From: Bacillus carboniphilus
GTDB taxonomy: Bacteria; Bacillota; Bacilli; Bacillales; JAIVKR01
Direction: 5' to 3'
NCBI RefSeq assembly: GCF_020524035.2
Contig: NZ_CP129013.1
Coordinates: 1,167,822 to 1,231,821 of the forward strand
Length of the DNA: 64,000 nucleotides
In this document: positions 35,880-46,407 of the stretch, one piece after another
Layout: each line of letters opens with the position of its first letter
Numbering within the stretch: position 1 is the first letter of the stretch
The notes under the pieces: model-generated
Databases searched by the model: none
What the model saw: only the letters and a program-made list of their open reading frames with translations
What the model was told of the DNA's origin: nothing
Position numbers and translations under genes: made by a program

Positions 35880-35946
35880 AAAAAGATCCCTCCTAAATTG
35901 ATTGTATTCTCACAAAAAGAAGAGTTGGTTATAGATTATCTCCTTT

Positions 35947-38603
35947 TTAATTAACCTTTCCAACAGTCTCCTTTAGTTCCTCAATCGTTTTTTCTATCAG
36001 TTCCACTTCTGGAATAGACATAATAAAATGCTCCCCATATTTCGTTGATATCATACGTTTGTCTAAACTAATCAATACACCTTTTTTTCGAATTGTTACT
36101 TAATAGAAGATTAAACATTTGCTTAAACGTTAACACAGCTTCAGGTAAAGTGTAATATTGAAAAGGGTCCATATTTGTTTGATCCATTGCCTCTATTGTT
36201 GCTGCCGTTAAAGGCTCCTCAGGAGAGACAAATGGAAGTTTAGGGAGAACGACAGCATCTATTTCGTTACTGATAAAATTTACTGAGTGAAAAAATGAAA
36301 CAGTCCCTATAAAAATAGTTGGTCCAACTGCTTGATTAAAAAGTTTTATTAGTTTAGATTGACTTCCATTTGTAACCCCTTGCCCAATGATGGTGTAATC
36401 ATCTAACATAAACGATTCATTAAGCATAGGATAGGTTTCTTTTAATAGGCTCGTAAGATGGAAACAAGACAAATACTTTATTGAAAGAAGGAATGAGCTC
36501 CTCTATCGTATAAGCGATCCACTGCGAAAACTCCTCTACGTCCAGCTCTTTAACTGAAGGAATCTCTGATGGAATGAGTAGTTTCATTCTTTTGCTATTT
36601 GGATTTGGTAATTTTAATGTTAAAGGATAAAAATCTTTTAAGCCTAGCTTCTCAATCATAAATTGATGGCAATTTTTAATGGTCATCGTTGCACTTGTTA
36701 ATATGACACTTCTTTTATTTGAAAATAAGGAATTGGCTAATAAATGATCAATAAAAATAGGGTTTTTACATAACGTAACAGCGTTTTTAGCCCCTTTTTT
36801 CTCAGCTTCTATCCATTTGACTTCATTTAATTTTTTTTGCAAAAAGAATTGAACAAGATATTCTTTTACATTTAACAAATGTCTTTTTAATAAATAATTA
36901 CTCGACGTTTCTTGTTGATTATTGACAATTACTAAAAGTTCAGCAATTCTTATAGACATGTTTTTTGCTTGTTCTTTAATATCCATCCAAGCTTTATCTG
37001 ATTTTCCGTTTACTCGATATTTTACAACGTTAAGATCTTTGTTAGTAATTGCTGAGGTTACAAATTGATGTATCGTGGTAAAAAAATAATTAAATTCTTC
37101 TAAAAAAGACTCTATTCGACTCGTTTCAGACAAATCCGTTGTTCTACGCATTGATAATAAACGTTGAATTTGATTCATCACAGCTTTGTATTGAAGTTTT
37201 TCTCCTATGGTGGTTAACACTACTTTATTTAAATGATGAGCTTCATCTATAATCGCGTACTGATAATTTGGCAACAATGAGAAGTTCGCTTCCATATCTT
37301 CCACTAGCATCGAATGACTCGTTATAACTAGTTGAGCTGTTTGAGCTTTCTTTTGTGCCTCTAAATAAAAATCTTTAACAGGGTGAGATTTAGAATCCTC
37401 ATGGTAAACAGAAGCATTTATTCGATCCCACAAACTATTTCCACCTGATGATAGATTCAGCTCGCTTTTTTCTCCCGTATTTGTTTCATTTAACCAAATG
37501 AGTATTTGCGCTTTTGTTAATAAGCTGTCATAATTTTTTTCATTTTCAAGAAGAGATTTTTCGAACAAACGAATATTTAAGTAATCTTTTTTATGTTTTA
37601 CTACAGCTGTCTTAACCGCTAGTTTCTTTTCTAAAATAGGAATTTCATGGAAAAGTATTTGTTGTTCAAGTTCATATGTATAAACGCTAATTAAAACCTT
37701 TTCTTTTTTTAGTAGGGCAAAATAAAGGGCTGGAAATAAATAACCGAGTCTTTTACCAACACCCGTTTCAGCTTCAAATAGTGCATGTTCATTAGTCGTC
37801 AATGCTTCAAATATTTTTGAACTATATATTTCCTGTTCTTTTCGATAAGTAAAAGATGGGATTATACTTTCTCCTTGTAGAGGGTATAGTTCTTGGATAG
37901 ATTCATGAAAATTTTCCAGATGATTGTTTGTCACCTCATTCTTTTTAACACTTTGATCAACATAATGAAACGAATTGTTCTGATTGTTCTGATCCCTCTT
38001 TTTCTCTATACACTCTTGTAACCATTCTTGTAAATCACTTATAAAATTTACCGAAAGTCTATGTAAGCGTTGCAATGTTAAACAAGGTTGATTGGATAAT
38101 TTACCTAACAAATAGAGTAGCAATTCAGCTGTAACGTAGGCATCACTATCTGCCCGATGAGGAAATTCATGAGTAAATGAAAAAAAGGCTGAAAGATCCG
38201 CCAATTTATAACTCGTTAATGTAGGCTCCATTATTCTTGTTAATTCAACTGTATCGATAATAGGACAATCAATTTCCTGATAGCCGGCCCTTTTAAACTC
38301 TTCCTGGAGAAAGGTGAGATCAAAAAAAACATTATGAGCAACAAAAAAAGCATCCTTAAAAAGCTGGTGAATTTCATTTGCAACTTTATCAAATGTAGGG
38401 GCATCATATACCATATGTTCGCTAATCCCTGTTAATTCTTGAATAAAACTTGGGATTTCTTTTAAAGGATTGATGTAATGATTCACTCGCTTCACAATTT
38501 TCTGTTTCTCTACCACTACAGCAGCAAATTGGATAATACGGTCATCATCCTTTGCCGAATTCCCTGTTGTTTCAATATCCACGACAACATACCGATTATT
38601 CAT
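35947..38603 (-). pseudogene. dinG: DinG-type helicase with 3'-5' exonuclease domain (two frameshifts)
   Basis: Firmicute DinG fuses a DnaQ-like exonuclease (VVVDIETTGNSAKDD near residue 6, AHNVFFDLTFL, and HRADSDAYVTAELL) to an XPD-like helicase with Walker A ALFEAETGVGKRLGYLFPA near 280 and DEAH near 455. The Fe-S cysteines of other DinG proteins are not evident. The first break is near 36437, where GAGCCT should be GAGCT, giving SYELLKETYPMLNESFM. The second is at seven A near 36082; six give SKKGVLISLDKRMISTKYGE. Joined length is about 885 residues. In staphylococci this enzyme acts as a 3'-5' exonuclease without helicase activity. Confidence 0.88.
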
Positions 38604-38644
38604 AAAACACTTCCCTCTTCTACCGCTTGAAATGCTTGATGTAT

Positions 38645-38692
38645 CTTTTAAAAAAGTGTCAGGTTCCTTCTTTTCATCTAGGACCTGACACT
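38645..38692 (-). terminator. Terminator of panB-panC-panD
   Basis: AGTGTCAGGT-18 nt-ACCTGACACT, a 10-bp perfect stem followed by T6 on the minus strand. Confidence 0.85.
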
Positions 38693-38706
38693 ACTAGATC
38701 TTAATC

Positions 38707-39093
38707 TTAATTCATAACCGTTGAAGCAGGCTCTTCCTCTATCATTTTAACAATTTGATTGTCTTCATTCATTATAGCCACTTTAGGTTTATGTTCGTGT
38801 ACCTTTTCATTTGCAATTAATGCGTAGGAAATAATAATTACAATATCTCCTTCTTGTGCAAGCCTCGCCGCTGCTCCATTCAAGCATACAACTCCTGAAC
38901 CTCTTTCACCAGAAATGACATAAGTTTCAAGCCTCGCACCATTATTATTATTTACAATTTGAACTTTTTCGTTCACAACCATCCCAACAGCATCGATAAT
39001 ATCTTGATCGATGGTAATGCTACCAACATAATTTAAATTAGCTTCGGTAACTCGAGCACGATGAATTTTCCCATTCATCATCGTTCTAAACAT
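38707..39093 (-). CDS. panD: Aspartate 1-decarboxylase PanD
   Basis: PanD decarboxylates aspartate to beta-alanine for pantothenate. It is a pyruvoyl enzyme made by self-cleavage; the cleavage site is G24-S25 in [10 protein letters not shown]. Other family marks are [29 protein letters not shown] and [16 protein letters not shown]. The 128-residue length is normal. ATG 39093 is preferred because GGAGG is 8 nt upstream; the longer frame from 39108 overlaps it. Confidence 0.95.
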   Translation of the reverse strand: MFRTMMNGKIHRARVTEANLNYVGSITIDQDIIDAVGMVVNEKVQIVNNNNGARLETYVISGERGSGVVCLNGAAARLAQEGDIVIIISYALIANEKVHEHKPKVAIMNEDNQIVKMIEEEPASTVMN

Positions 39094-39154
39094 AATGATC
39101 GCCTCCAACTACTTATAAACTTTACGTACGTTTATGCCATTTCAACTTGTTTCA

Positions 39155-40012
39155 CTATCTTCGTTTATTTACGGTTATTATGAGATTATCAATGAGTCTT
39201 ACACGAGAAAACTTCACCGCCATTGCCATAATGACTTGGCCATTTATACAATTTATTTCAGCTAATTCTGGATACGACAAGACAGAGACATAATCTATAG
39301 TACCGGATGTATTTTTCATGATATAGTCTTTGATAAATTGCTCAATCCTATCAGGACTTCTTTCTCCTTGATTAATCATCATCTTAGCTTTTTTTAATGA
39401 TTGATACAAGTGGACCGCTTGTTGTCTTTCTTCGTTTGTTAAGTTTACATTTCGAGAGCTTTTCGCTAAACCATCAGATTCTCTTACCGTATCCACTTTG
39501 CATAACTCAATTGGAAAGAAATAATCTCCAATTAAGGCATCAATGACTGCTACTTGCTGAGCATCCTTCATCCCAAAATAAGCTCTGTTCGGTTGAATTA
39601 GATTAAAAAGCTTGGATACGACGGTAACAACGCCATCAAAATGACCTTCTCGCGTGGCACCGCAAAGAACATCTACACGATCTGTAACGGTCATTTTTAT
39701 CGTTAATGAATCACGATACATCGTATCATCATTTGGGACAAATACAGCATCTACACCTGATTGTTTAGCTAACTGAAGATCTCTCTCTAAATTTCTTGGA
39801 TATTGATCGTAATCTTCATTTGGACCAAATTGAAGAGGGTTGACATATATACTTACAACAACATAGTCGTTTTCTTTTCTAGCTTCCTCAATTAGTTTTA
39901 AATGACCTTCATGCAAAAAACCCATTGTTGGAACAAAGCCAATAGATTTACCTGCTTGTTTTTGCTCTTGAGCCTTCGAGGTCATTTGCTCTGTGTCTGT
40001 AATCAAGATCAT
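39155..40012 (-). CDS. panC: Pantothenate synthetase PanC
   Basis: PanC joins pantoate and beta-alanine with ATP. The 285-residue protein shows the nucleotide-binding GFVPTMGFLHEGHLKLI near 24-40, IYVNPLQFGPNEDYDQYPR, RAYFGMKDAQQVAVI and KSSRNVNLTNEER. The ATG shares one base with the panB stop, so the genes are translationally coupled. Confidence 0.95.
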   Translation of the reverse strand: MILITDTEQMTSKAQEQKQAGKSIGFVPTMGFLHEGHLKLIEEARKENDYVVVSIYVNPLQFGPNEDYDQYPRNLERDLQLAKQSGVDAVFVPNDDTMYRDSLTIKMTVTDRVDVLCGATREGHFDGVVTVVSKLFNLIQPNRAYFGMKDAQQVAVIDALIGDYFFPIELCKVDTVRESDGLAKSSRNVNLTNEERQQAVHLYQSLKKAKMMINQGERSPDRIEQFIKDYIMKNTSGTIDYVSVLSYPELAEINCINGQVIMAMAVKFSRVRLIDNLIITVNKRR

Positions 40013-40848
40013 TATTTGCTTCCCCCATACAAAGAGGACAAGACTTCTTCTTTCATAGTGAAAGTGTGCTTGTCTTCTGGGAATTCTCTGTTCTTAACAT
40101 CGGTTGTGAAATGTTCAATTGCCTCTACAATTGTTGATTCAACTTGCACATACTGCTTCACAAATTTCGGTACTCTTGGTACACCATAGCCAACCATATC
40201 GTGATAAACAAGAACTTGGCCATCTGTTTGGACACCTGCACCTATTCCTATAGTTGGTATCGTTAATTGGTTGGAAATTTCCGTAGCTAATTGATGTGGA
40301 ACACATTCCAGCACTAAAGCAATAGCTCCTGCTTCTTCACAACGAATGGCATCCTCTAGCAACTGTTTAGCACTTTGAATATCCTTCCCTTGAACCTTGT
40401 ATCCGCCTAGAACACCAACTGATTGCGGCGTTAAACCTAAGTGACTAACAACAGGAATACCACCATTTGTAAGAGATTGAACAATATTTAACACTTGTCC
40501 TGCTCCTTCAAGCTTTACAGCACTAGCTCCTGATTGTTGCTTAATAGCAGTCGCATTTTTAAGAGAATCTTCCTTTGATATGTGATAAGACATAAAAGGC
40601 ATATCTGTAACGATAAATGTATTAGGCGCCCCTCGTTTAACAGCTTTCGTATGGTGGATCATGTCATCCATTGTCACCTCGATCGTACTATCATAACCTA
40701 GCACAACCATTCCTAACGAATCTCCTACTAAAATCATGTCTACCTTTGCTTTTTCTGCTTGCTGTGCAGAAGGATAATCGTAAGCTGTTAACATCACAAT
40801 CGGTTCCTGCTCTTTTTTCATGTTCATAAAATCCGTTCTCGTTTTCAT
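40012..40848 (-). CDS. panB: 3-methyl-2-oxobutanoate hydroxymethyltransferase PanB
   Basis: PanB transfers a hydroxymethyl group from methylene-tetrahydrofolate to 2-ketoisovalerate, the keto acid made by the IlvD branch. The 278-residue protein has [20 protein letters not shown], the metal-binding [23 protein letters not shown] and [18 protein letters not shown], all standard. GGAGGG precedes the ATG. It is the first gene of panBCD; a long nested inverted repeat lies in the upstream spacer. Confidence 0.95.
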   Translation of the reverse strand: MKTRTDFMNMKKEQEPIVMLTAYDYPSAQQAEKAKVDMILVGDSLGMVVLGYDSTIEVTMDDMIHHTKAVKRGAPNTFIVTDMPFMSYHISKEDSLKNATAIKQQSGASAVKLEGAGQVLNIVQSLTNGGIPVVSHLGLTPQSVGVLGGYKVQGKDIQSAKQLLEDAIRCEEAGAIALVLECVPHQLATEISNQLTIPTIGIGAGVQTDGQVLVYHDMVGYGVPRVPKFVKQYVQVESTIVEAIEHFTTDVKNREFPEDKHTFTMKEEVLSSLYGGSK

Positions 40849-40893
40849 ACTTTACCCTCCTCATTTTTTAGAGGAGATGACACAAACATAAAC

Positions 40894-40985
40894 AGGTTGA
40901 CTAAGATTAGAAGAACGGTGTTCAAAAAGTCATAATAGTAACTTTACATCGTGAGACTTTTTGATCTACTTCTAATAGTCAACCT
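40894..40985 (-). repeat. Nested inverted repeat upstream of panB
   Basis: Outer arms 40894-40913 (AGGTTGACTAAGATTAGAAG) and 40968-40985 (ACTTCTAATAGTCAACCT) pair with small bulges; inner arms AAAAAGTC (40924-40931) and GACTTTTT (40955-40962) pair perfectly around a 23-nt loop. Total length is 92 bp. It may be a leader RNA structure for panB, the terminator region of birA, or a small non-autonomous repeat. The remaining part of the 349-bp spacer holds one short plus-strand frame. Confidence 0.65.
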
Positions 40986-41050
40986 TTTATTGGAACGTGT
41001 TTGCTTTCATCCCTCCGTCCTTGTCCCTTTTCTTGAGATCAAGGCAGATC

Positions 41051-41173
41051 ATGTTCGTTCTCATAATCACTAATAAAAAAATTGGTGAAATTAATATAGG
41101 TGAAGTTCCAGATGGATACTACCCCAATGTGATTATCGCAAATAAGGTCCATGATTGCAATTCAAAAACTTGA
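41051..41173 (+). CDS. Short plus-strand frame in the panB-birA spacer
   Basis: A 40-residue frame, MFVLIITNKKIGEINIGEVP onward, with AAGG 6 nt before the ATG. Composition looks protein-like (VPDGYYPNVIIANKVHDC). It could be a remnant of a longer gene. No family is recognised and it is antisense to the operon direction. Confidence 0.25.
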   Translation: MFVLIITNKKIGEINIGEVPDGYYPNVIIANKVHDCNSKT

Positions 41174-41197
41174 ATTTATAAACAACCGTTTTACTTA

Positions 41198-42178
41198 CTA
41201 CAGTATTTTTATGTCAGCTGAATAAACACGTTCGACTTGTCCATCATCCTTTTTCAATAAAAGTACTCCTTCATCATTAATTCCAGTGGCAATTCCCTCA
41301 AAAGAACCTTGAAGTGTATTTACTTTTACTCTACTATTCAAACTAATCGCATAACTTTCCCAAAGTAATTTAATTGGCTTAAATCCATATAATAAATATT
41401 GGTCATATAGTTTTTCGATATTTTTCAAAACAACCTGCAACAAAGTCCTTCTTGATTGCGTTTGTCCTGATTCTATCAATAATGAGCTTGCTGTTTCTTT
41501 TAATGAATCAGGAAAATGTTCTAACCTTTGATTGACATTAATTCCTATTCCAACAATCACCGCATGAACTTGATCGGCTTCTGCTTCAAGCTCAGTTAAG
41601 ATCCCCACGACTTTCTTACCATTAATTAATATATCGTTCGGCCATTTAATCTGCGTGTTGACACCTGCTACTTGTTCACACGCTTGAACAATTGCTACGG
41701 CTGTTAATAACGTTAACTGAGGCATTTGCTGAATGGGTATTTGTGGTCTTAAAATCAAACTCATCCATAAGCCTGCTCCTTTAGGAGAATCCCATGCTCT
41801 TGATAATCTTCCTCTTCCATCCGTCTGCCTATCAGCTATAACGACCGTACCTTCTTCTGCACCTGAGTGCACTAACTCGCGAGCAACTTTTTGTGTCGAT
41901 GTGACTTTCTCTTTCAAGACAATGTGTTTACCAATCACCTTTGTTTTTAACCCAAACGCGATCGTGCTTTCCGTCAGTTGATCAGGAACCTCCGTCATTT
42001 TATAGCCTTTATTCCGAACTGCTTCCAGATGATAGCCTTCTTTTCTTAACTGATCAATATGCTTCCAAACAGCTGTCCTTGTACACCCTAATTGTTCACT
42101 TATTTTTTGTCCTGAAATATATTGATCTTTATTCAACGAAAAGATCTCTATTAATTCTTTACGAAGATTTGTTTGCAC
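41198..42178 (-). CDS. birA: Biotin operon repressor / biotin-protein ligase BirA
   Basis: A 326-residue bifunctional protein: N-terminal helix-turn-helix (QKISEQLGCTRTAVWKHIDQ, about 24-43), central biotin-AMP ligase with GRGRLSRAW (121-129) and KWPNDILINGKKVVGILTE (178-196), and a C-terminal SH3-like cap. It activates biotin, attaches it to carboxylases and represses biotin genes. It starts at GTG 42178 inside the end of cca, a 20-nt overlap. Confidence 0.93.
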   Translation of the reverse strand: MQTNLRKELIEIFSLNKDQYISGQKISEQLGCTRTAVWKHIDQLRKEGYHLEAVRNKGYKMTEVPDQLTESTIAFGLKTKVIGKHIVLKEKVTSTQKVARELVHSGAEEGTVVIADRQTDGRGRLSRAWDSPKGAGLWMSLILRPQIPIQQMPQLTLLTAVAIVQACEQVAGVNTQIKWPNDILINGKKVVGILTELEAEADQVHAVIVGIGINVNQRLEHFPDSLKETASSLLIESGQTQSRRTLLQVVLKNIEKLYDQYLLYGFKPIKLLWESYAISLNSRVKVNTLQGSFEGIATGINDEGVLLLKKDDGQVERVYSADIKIL

Positions 42179-43361
42179 GACTAATTAGCCACTCCTTAAT
42201 CAATAGCTTGTCATTTTGTAGGTGTCCCTCTACTACCTGCTTCTCTACCGCTTGTATGGACTCTTCTATCCATGCTCCAGGCTTTTTCGACTGAAACCAT
42301 GACAAAAGATCTTTCCCATCACAGGCGAGTTCTTGTCTCTCTTTAATAGGTAATAGGTTATATTGATTCTTAATTTCATGATCACTTTTCACTTGATTAT
42401 TTTCCATTATCGAGAGGATGTTTTCTACTTTTATTGCTTGTTCCACACCTAAATGATAAACCATCCAATTGGAAAGAGGCGCTTGCAATCTTTTATTAAC
42501 GAATTTCACCAGCTGTTTAACCGAACGGATAAGTTTGGTGGAAAGCTTCCACTTCTTTAAAAATAAATCAATATCCGATATTTTCATCGCAAGACAAAGA
42601 ACCGACCATACTTCCTCTACATTATTCAATTTTTTTAATTCCACATTCAACAACTTTTCTAGTAATGTTTTGTTTTGTGAAAATTGTGGCAAAAAAAGAT
42701 ATACTTTTGTTTCAATCAGATACCTTAACCCCAATTGAGGATTGCACCCTAGAAATAGTTTTTGTATCTCAGCTGTTTTTCTTTCAATCGATATGTCTTC
42801 TAACAATGAATGTGACTGTATAATCGCTTCCTTTGTTTCCTTTTCAATTGTGAAATCTAATTGACTCGCAAAGCGGAGCGCACGCATCATTCTTAAAGCA
42901 TCTTCCCCAAAACGATCGCTCGGTTTTCCAACTGTTCGGATTACACCGTCCTCAATGTCTTTTTTTCCGCCGAAAAAGTCGATAACATCTCCTACTTTAG
43001 TCATCGCAATTGCATTAATTGTAAAATCTCTTCTTTTTAAGTCCTCATTTAATGAAGAAATGAATGTAACCTTTGATGGACGACGGCTATTTATGTATGT
43101 TCCTTCACTTCTAAAAGTAGTAACTTCAAAACTACCTTGTTTTGTTACCACTACAATCGTTCCGTGCTTTGCCCCAACATCAATCGTTCGATTAAAAATC
43201 TTTTTCATTTCATCAGGTGTTGCCGATGTAGCAATATCTACATCGGCAATTTCTCTACCAATCAAATAATCCCTAACTGCTCCACCAACAAAGTAGGCTT
43301 CAAAACCGAATTGATACAGTTTATTTATAATTGGCGTGGCTAGTTCAAATTTTTTATCCAT
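42159..43361 (-). CDS. cca: CCA-adding tRNA nucleotidyltransferase Cca
   Basis: The 400-residue enzyme adds or repairs the 3' CCA of tRNAs. The class II polymerase core has GGAVRDYLIGREIADVDIAT with the catalytic D40/D42 pair, RRDFTINAIAM, and EDALRMMRALRFASQLDF, and the EDxxR-type nucleotide-selection helix follows. It overlaps bshA by 8 nt at its start and birA at its end. Confidence 0.95.
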   Translation of the reverse strand: MDKKFELATPIINKLYQFGFEAYFVGGAVRDYLIGREIADVDIATSATPDEMKKIFNRTIDVGAKHGTIVVVTKQGSFEVTTFRSEGTYINSRRPSKVTFISSLNEDLKRRDFTINAIAMTKVGDVIDFFGGKKDIEDGVIRTVGKPSDRFGEDALRMMRALRFASQLDFTIEKETKEAIIQSHSLLEDISIERKTAEIQKLFLGCNPQLGLRYLIETKVYLFLPQFSQNKTLLEKLLNVELKKLNNVEEVWSVLCLAMKISDIDLFLKKWKLSTKLIRSVKQLVKFVNKRLQAPLSNWMVYHLGVEQAIKVENILSIMENNQVKSDHEIKNQYNLLPIKERQELACDGKDLLSWFQSKKPGAWIEESIQAVEKQVVEGHLQNDKLLIKEWLISRANKSS

Positions 43362-44493
43362 TATTATTCAAAACCTTTTCATAAATATCTTCATACTGGT
43401 TAACAATTTTTGAATAATGAAATTTCCCTTTGGCTAAATCCAGCGCTTGATTAGCCATTTGTTTATGTAATTCTCCTTGTTTTAACAACTGGATCGTTCT
43501 ACCTGAAATTTCGTCAATATTGCCTACCTCACATACAAATCCAGAACGTTCATGATCAATGACCTCTGGTATACCTCCAATGTTCGTTCCAATGCAAGGT
43601 ACACCACATGCCATTGCTTCTAATAAAACTAATCCAAAGCTTTCTTTTTCAGACAGTAACAACTTCACGTCACTAATCGAATATAACTCAGCCACATTCT
43701 CTTGTTTACCTAATAAGAAAACATCATCTTTTAAATCAAAATCATCAATTAGTTTAGAAACGACACACATTTCAGGGCCATCCCCTACTAATATTAGCTT
43801 ACTAGGGACTTCTTTCTTCACTTTACTAAACACTCTAACTATATCGGGAACACGCTTTACATGACGAAAATTAGAGACATGAATCAAAACCTTCTCTTCT
43901 CTTCCTTATCCAATTCCATAAGCTTCTCTTAAAGTTGTTTTCTTTCGAAAGTATGTACGCTCGTCAATAAAATTATAGATTGTTTCAATATCCTTATTCG
44001 GTTCTAATAATTCATACGTCTGTTTAACTAACGACTCGGATACTGCCGTAACGGAATCAGATGCTTCAATTCCATAACGAATCAGTTCTGATAAGGTTGG
44101 ATCATATCCTAGGACGGTGATATCTGTCCCATGTAAAGTCGTGACAATTTTTAAATGATCTCCTACCATTTGTTTAGCTAAAATTGCACAGATTGCATGG
44201 GGAACGGCGTAGTGAACATGCAATAAGTCTAACTGTTCTCGTCTAGCTACTTCAGCCATTTTACTTGCCAACGTTAAATCATAAGGTGGATGTTTAAATA
44301 CTGAATACTGATTCACTTCTACTTCATGAAAATAAATATTACGATAAACTTTATTTAATCTGAAGGGCATACTAGAAGAAATGAAGTGAATCTCATGTCC
44401 TTTTTCAGCCAACTTTATCCCCAATTCAGTCGCTACTACTCCTGACCCACCAACAGTTGGATAACAAGTAATTCCTATTTTTAATTTTCTCAC
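43354..44493 (-). pseudogene. bshA: BshA, N-acetylglucosaminyl L-malate synthase, interrupted by an in-frame stop
   Basis: BshA is the GT4 glycosyltransferase that starts bacillithiol synthesis from UDP-GlcNAc and malate. N-terminal [20 protein letters not shown] and [10 protein letters not shown] are present, as are C-terminal ILVGDGPE, SEKESFGLVLLEAMACGVP and GGIPEVI. A TAA at 43906-43908 lies after REAYGIG, and downstream reading continues in the same frame with GREEKVLIHVSNFRHVKRV. This needs either one substitution or two compensating indels; reading GIDKEEK by removing a G suggests the latter. Full length would be about 379 residues. Starts at GTG 44493, overlapping the bshB1 stop. Confidence 0.85.
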
Positions 44494-44698
44494 GTTACCT
44501 CTCCTAATAAATCATAATGAATCACAGGTGGATGATTTGAGATAAACCCTTCTGCATAAGGTCGCTCTATTTCTCTTCCAAATAAAAGATCTCTTGCCTT
44601 CACAGACTCAATATAGCCATTGGTTAATTGTGTATCAATTGAACCTACACTTTATCGGCAAGAGCACCAAATACTACTATGTCAACCTGTTCATTCAT
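44490..44698 (-). pseudogene. bshB1: bshB1 remnant with internal deletion
   Basis: BshB1 deacetylates GlcNAc-malate in bacillithiol synthesis and is normally about 235 residues. Here the start [17 protein letters not shown] corresponds to the family N-terminus, but the zinc motif HPDD is replaced by LADK, and the next recognisable part is the C-terminal end GSIDTQLTNGYIESVKARDL to HYDLLGEVT, in another frame. About 165 codons, the catalytic core, are absent. The overlaps with mgsA upstream and bshA downstream are kept. The missing step may be supplied by a BshB2-type paralogue elsewhere. Confidence 0.8.
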
Positions 44699-45110
44699 TT
44701 TTATTGAACTCTTTCTCATGAATAATCGTTCGCCATTTAAAGTCTCCACGCTCAAGTCCATGTACCAAAATCTCCGCACTGCCCATATTCGTTGCCAATG
44801 GTATAGAATAAACGTCACACAACCTAATCAATGCACTTATGTCAGGCTCATGTGGTTGGGCAGTCAAAGGGTCACGAAAGAAGATGACCATATCCATTTC
44901 ATTTTTTGCAATCAAGGACCCAATCTCTTGATCTCCACCTAATGGTCCTGACTGAAACCTAGTGACAGGTAGCCCAGTTGCCTCTATAATTCGCAATCCC
45001 GTCGTTCCAGTCGCATAAAGTTCATGATTTTCGAACACTTGCTTATATGCTGTTGCAAATTGAACGAGATCATCTTTTTTCATATCGTGTGCGATCATTG
45101 CAATTTTCAT
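44691..45110 (-). CDS. mgsA: Methylglyoxal synthase MgsA
   Basis: MgsA converts dihydroxyacetone phosphate to methylglyoxal plus phosphate. The 139-residue protein has [23 protein letters not shown] for phosphate binding, [11 protein letters not shown] with the catalytic aspartate D60, and [15 protein letters not shown]. It follows dapB by 11 bp in the ypjD-dapB-mgsA-bshB1-bshA-cca-birA operon. Confidence 0.95.
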   Translation of the reverse strand: MKIAMIAHDMKKDDLVQFATAYKQVFENHELYATGTTGLRIIEATGLPVTRFQSGPLGGDQEIGSLIAKNEMDMVIFFRDPLTAQPHEPDISALIRLCDVYSIPLATNMGSAEILVHGLERGDFKWRTIIHEKEFNKNE

Positions 45111-45121
45111 TTCTCTTCCAC

Positions 45122-45922
45122 CTACTCAATTATATTCTCGAGACCATAAATAAAATTATTATCTTGCATAACAGTTTCAACAGATAATTTAACTCCTGAC
45201 ATAAATGACGCACGATTGAATGAATCGTGACGAATAGTCAACGCTTGTCCATCCCCTCCAAACATCACTTGTTGATGACCTACAAGACCTGGCAGCCTAA
45301 CACTATGGATAGGAATCCCTTGATAAACGGCTCCTCTTGCTCCATCTAATGTCTCCTTTTCATCAGGATGACCTTGTCGTTTTTCAGGTCTGTTTACGGA
45401 AATCATCTCTGCTGTTTTTAAGCCCGTACCTGATGGAGCATCTAATTTTTGATCATGATGCATCTCAATGATTTCGACATCAGTTAAATATTTTGCCGCC
45501 ATTTGTGAAAACTTCATCATTAGGATGGCACCTATTGCAAAATTAGGAGCAATAACAGCACCTAGACCTTTTTGTTCAGATAAGGTTTGAACGGCTTTTA
45601 ATTCATCCTCTGTAAAACCTGTTGTGCCTACGACTGGACGCACACCATATTGCAGTGCTAGTTTTGTGTGTTTTTTGCCTACATCCGGCGTAGTTAAGTC
45701 AATGAGAACATCTGGGGTCTCTAGTTGAAAGCATTTTTCTGGGTCTTTATAAATAGGGACATCTTTTTGTTGGAAACCTTCTATTGACGAAAGCTTTAAT
45801 CCATCGTTTATTTTATCAATAACAGCAACTAGCTGAAAGTGGTTTGTTACTTCTACTAATTTTACAGCCTCTCTCCCCATTTTCCCTCGTGGTCCCGCAA
45901 TGACAATTTTAATGGGATTCAT
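45122..45922 (-). CDS. dapB: 4-hydroxy-tetrahydrodipicolinate reductase DapB
   Basis: DapB reduces the dihydrodipicolinate precursor in lysine, diaminopimelate and spore dipicolinate synthesis. The 266-residue protein has the NAD(P)-binding [40 protein letters not shown], the catalytic [20 protein letters not shown] and [11 protein letters not shown]. It overlaps ypjD by 14 nt. Confidence 0.95.
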   Translation of the reverse strand: MNPIKIVIAGPRGKMGREAVKLVEVTNHFQLVAVIDKINDGLKLSSIEGFQQKDVPIYKDPEKCFQLETPDVLIDLTTPDVGKKHTKLALQYGVRPVVGTTGFTEDELKAVQTLSEQKGLGAVIAPNFAIGAILMMKFSQMAAKYLTDVEIIEMHHDQKLDAPSGTGLKTAEMISVNRPEKRQGHPDEKETLDGARGAVYQGIPIHSVRLPGLVGHQQVMFGGDGQALTIRHDSFNRASFMSGVKLSVETVMQDNNFIYGLENIIE

Positions 45923-46250
45923 TGTTCTTCACTTCCTCTTTCCTAGTCCATCTATTTTTGTCACGATTATTAAATTTATTCATCACCATCTGATGAGCTT
46001 CTTCTAAATCTATATTTAATGAATTGGCTAAACAAATCAACACAAATAAGTTATCCCCAATTTCTTCAATAATTGCTTTCTCTTTTTCCGTATCTTTTTT
46101 TGGTTTTTCTCCGTATGTATGATTAATCTCTCTTGCTAATTCACCAAGCTCTTCCGTCATTCTTGCTAACATGGCTAAAGGACTAAAATACCCTTCTTTA
46201 AATTGACTAATATAGTTGTCTACTTGCTTTTGCATTTCTTTCATTTCCAC
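45909..46250 (-). CDS. ypjD: MazG-like nucleotide pyrophosphohydrolase YpjD
   Basis: A 113-residue all-alpha NTP-PPase of the MazG-like/dUTPase superfamily. The metal motif is E-E-L-G-E-L near residues 33-38 with a second [14 protein letters not shown] near 62-75. The substrate may be a modified nucleotide. It starts at GTG 46250 with AAGAGGTG upstream and is the first gene of the dapB operon. Divergent from ypjC. Confidence 0.85.
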   Translation of the reverse strand: MEMKEMQKQVDNYISQFKEGYFSPLAMLARMTEELGELAREINHTYGEKPKKDTEKEKAIIEEIGDNLFVLICLANSLNIDLEEAHQMVMNKFNNRDKNRWTRKEEVKNNESH

Positions 46251-46407
46251 TTCTAAACACCTCTTTCTATCTCTTTCATGTTAGCTAATTCACTTCATTT
46301 TGACAAATGAAAAATCATTTTTTTAATCGCTCTTTAAAAAGAGTTTGCTACTTGCTCACTCATTTACTATAATTAGTTTGCTATCAGACATGTTAAGGAG
46401 GTTCATC

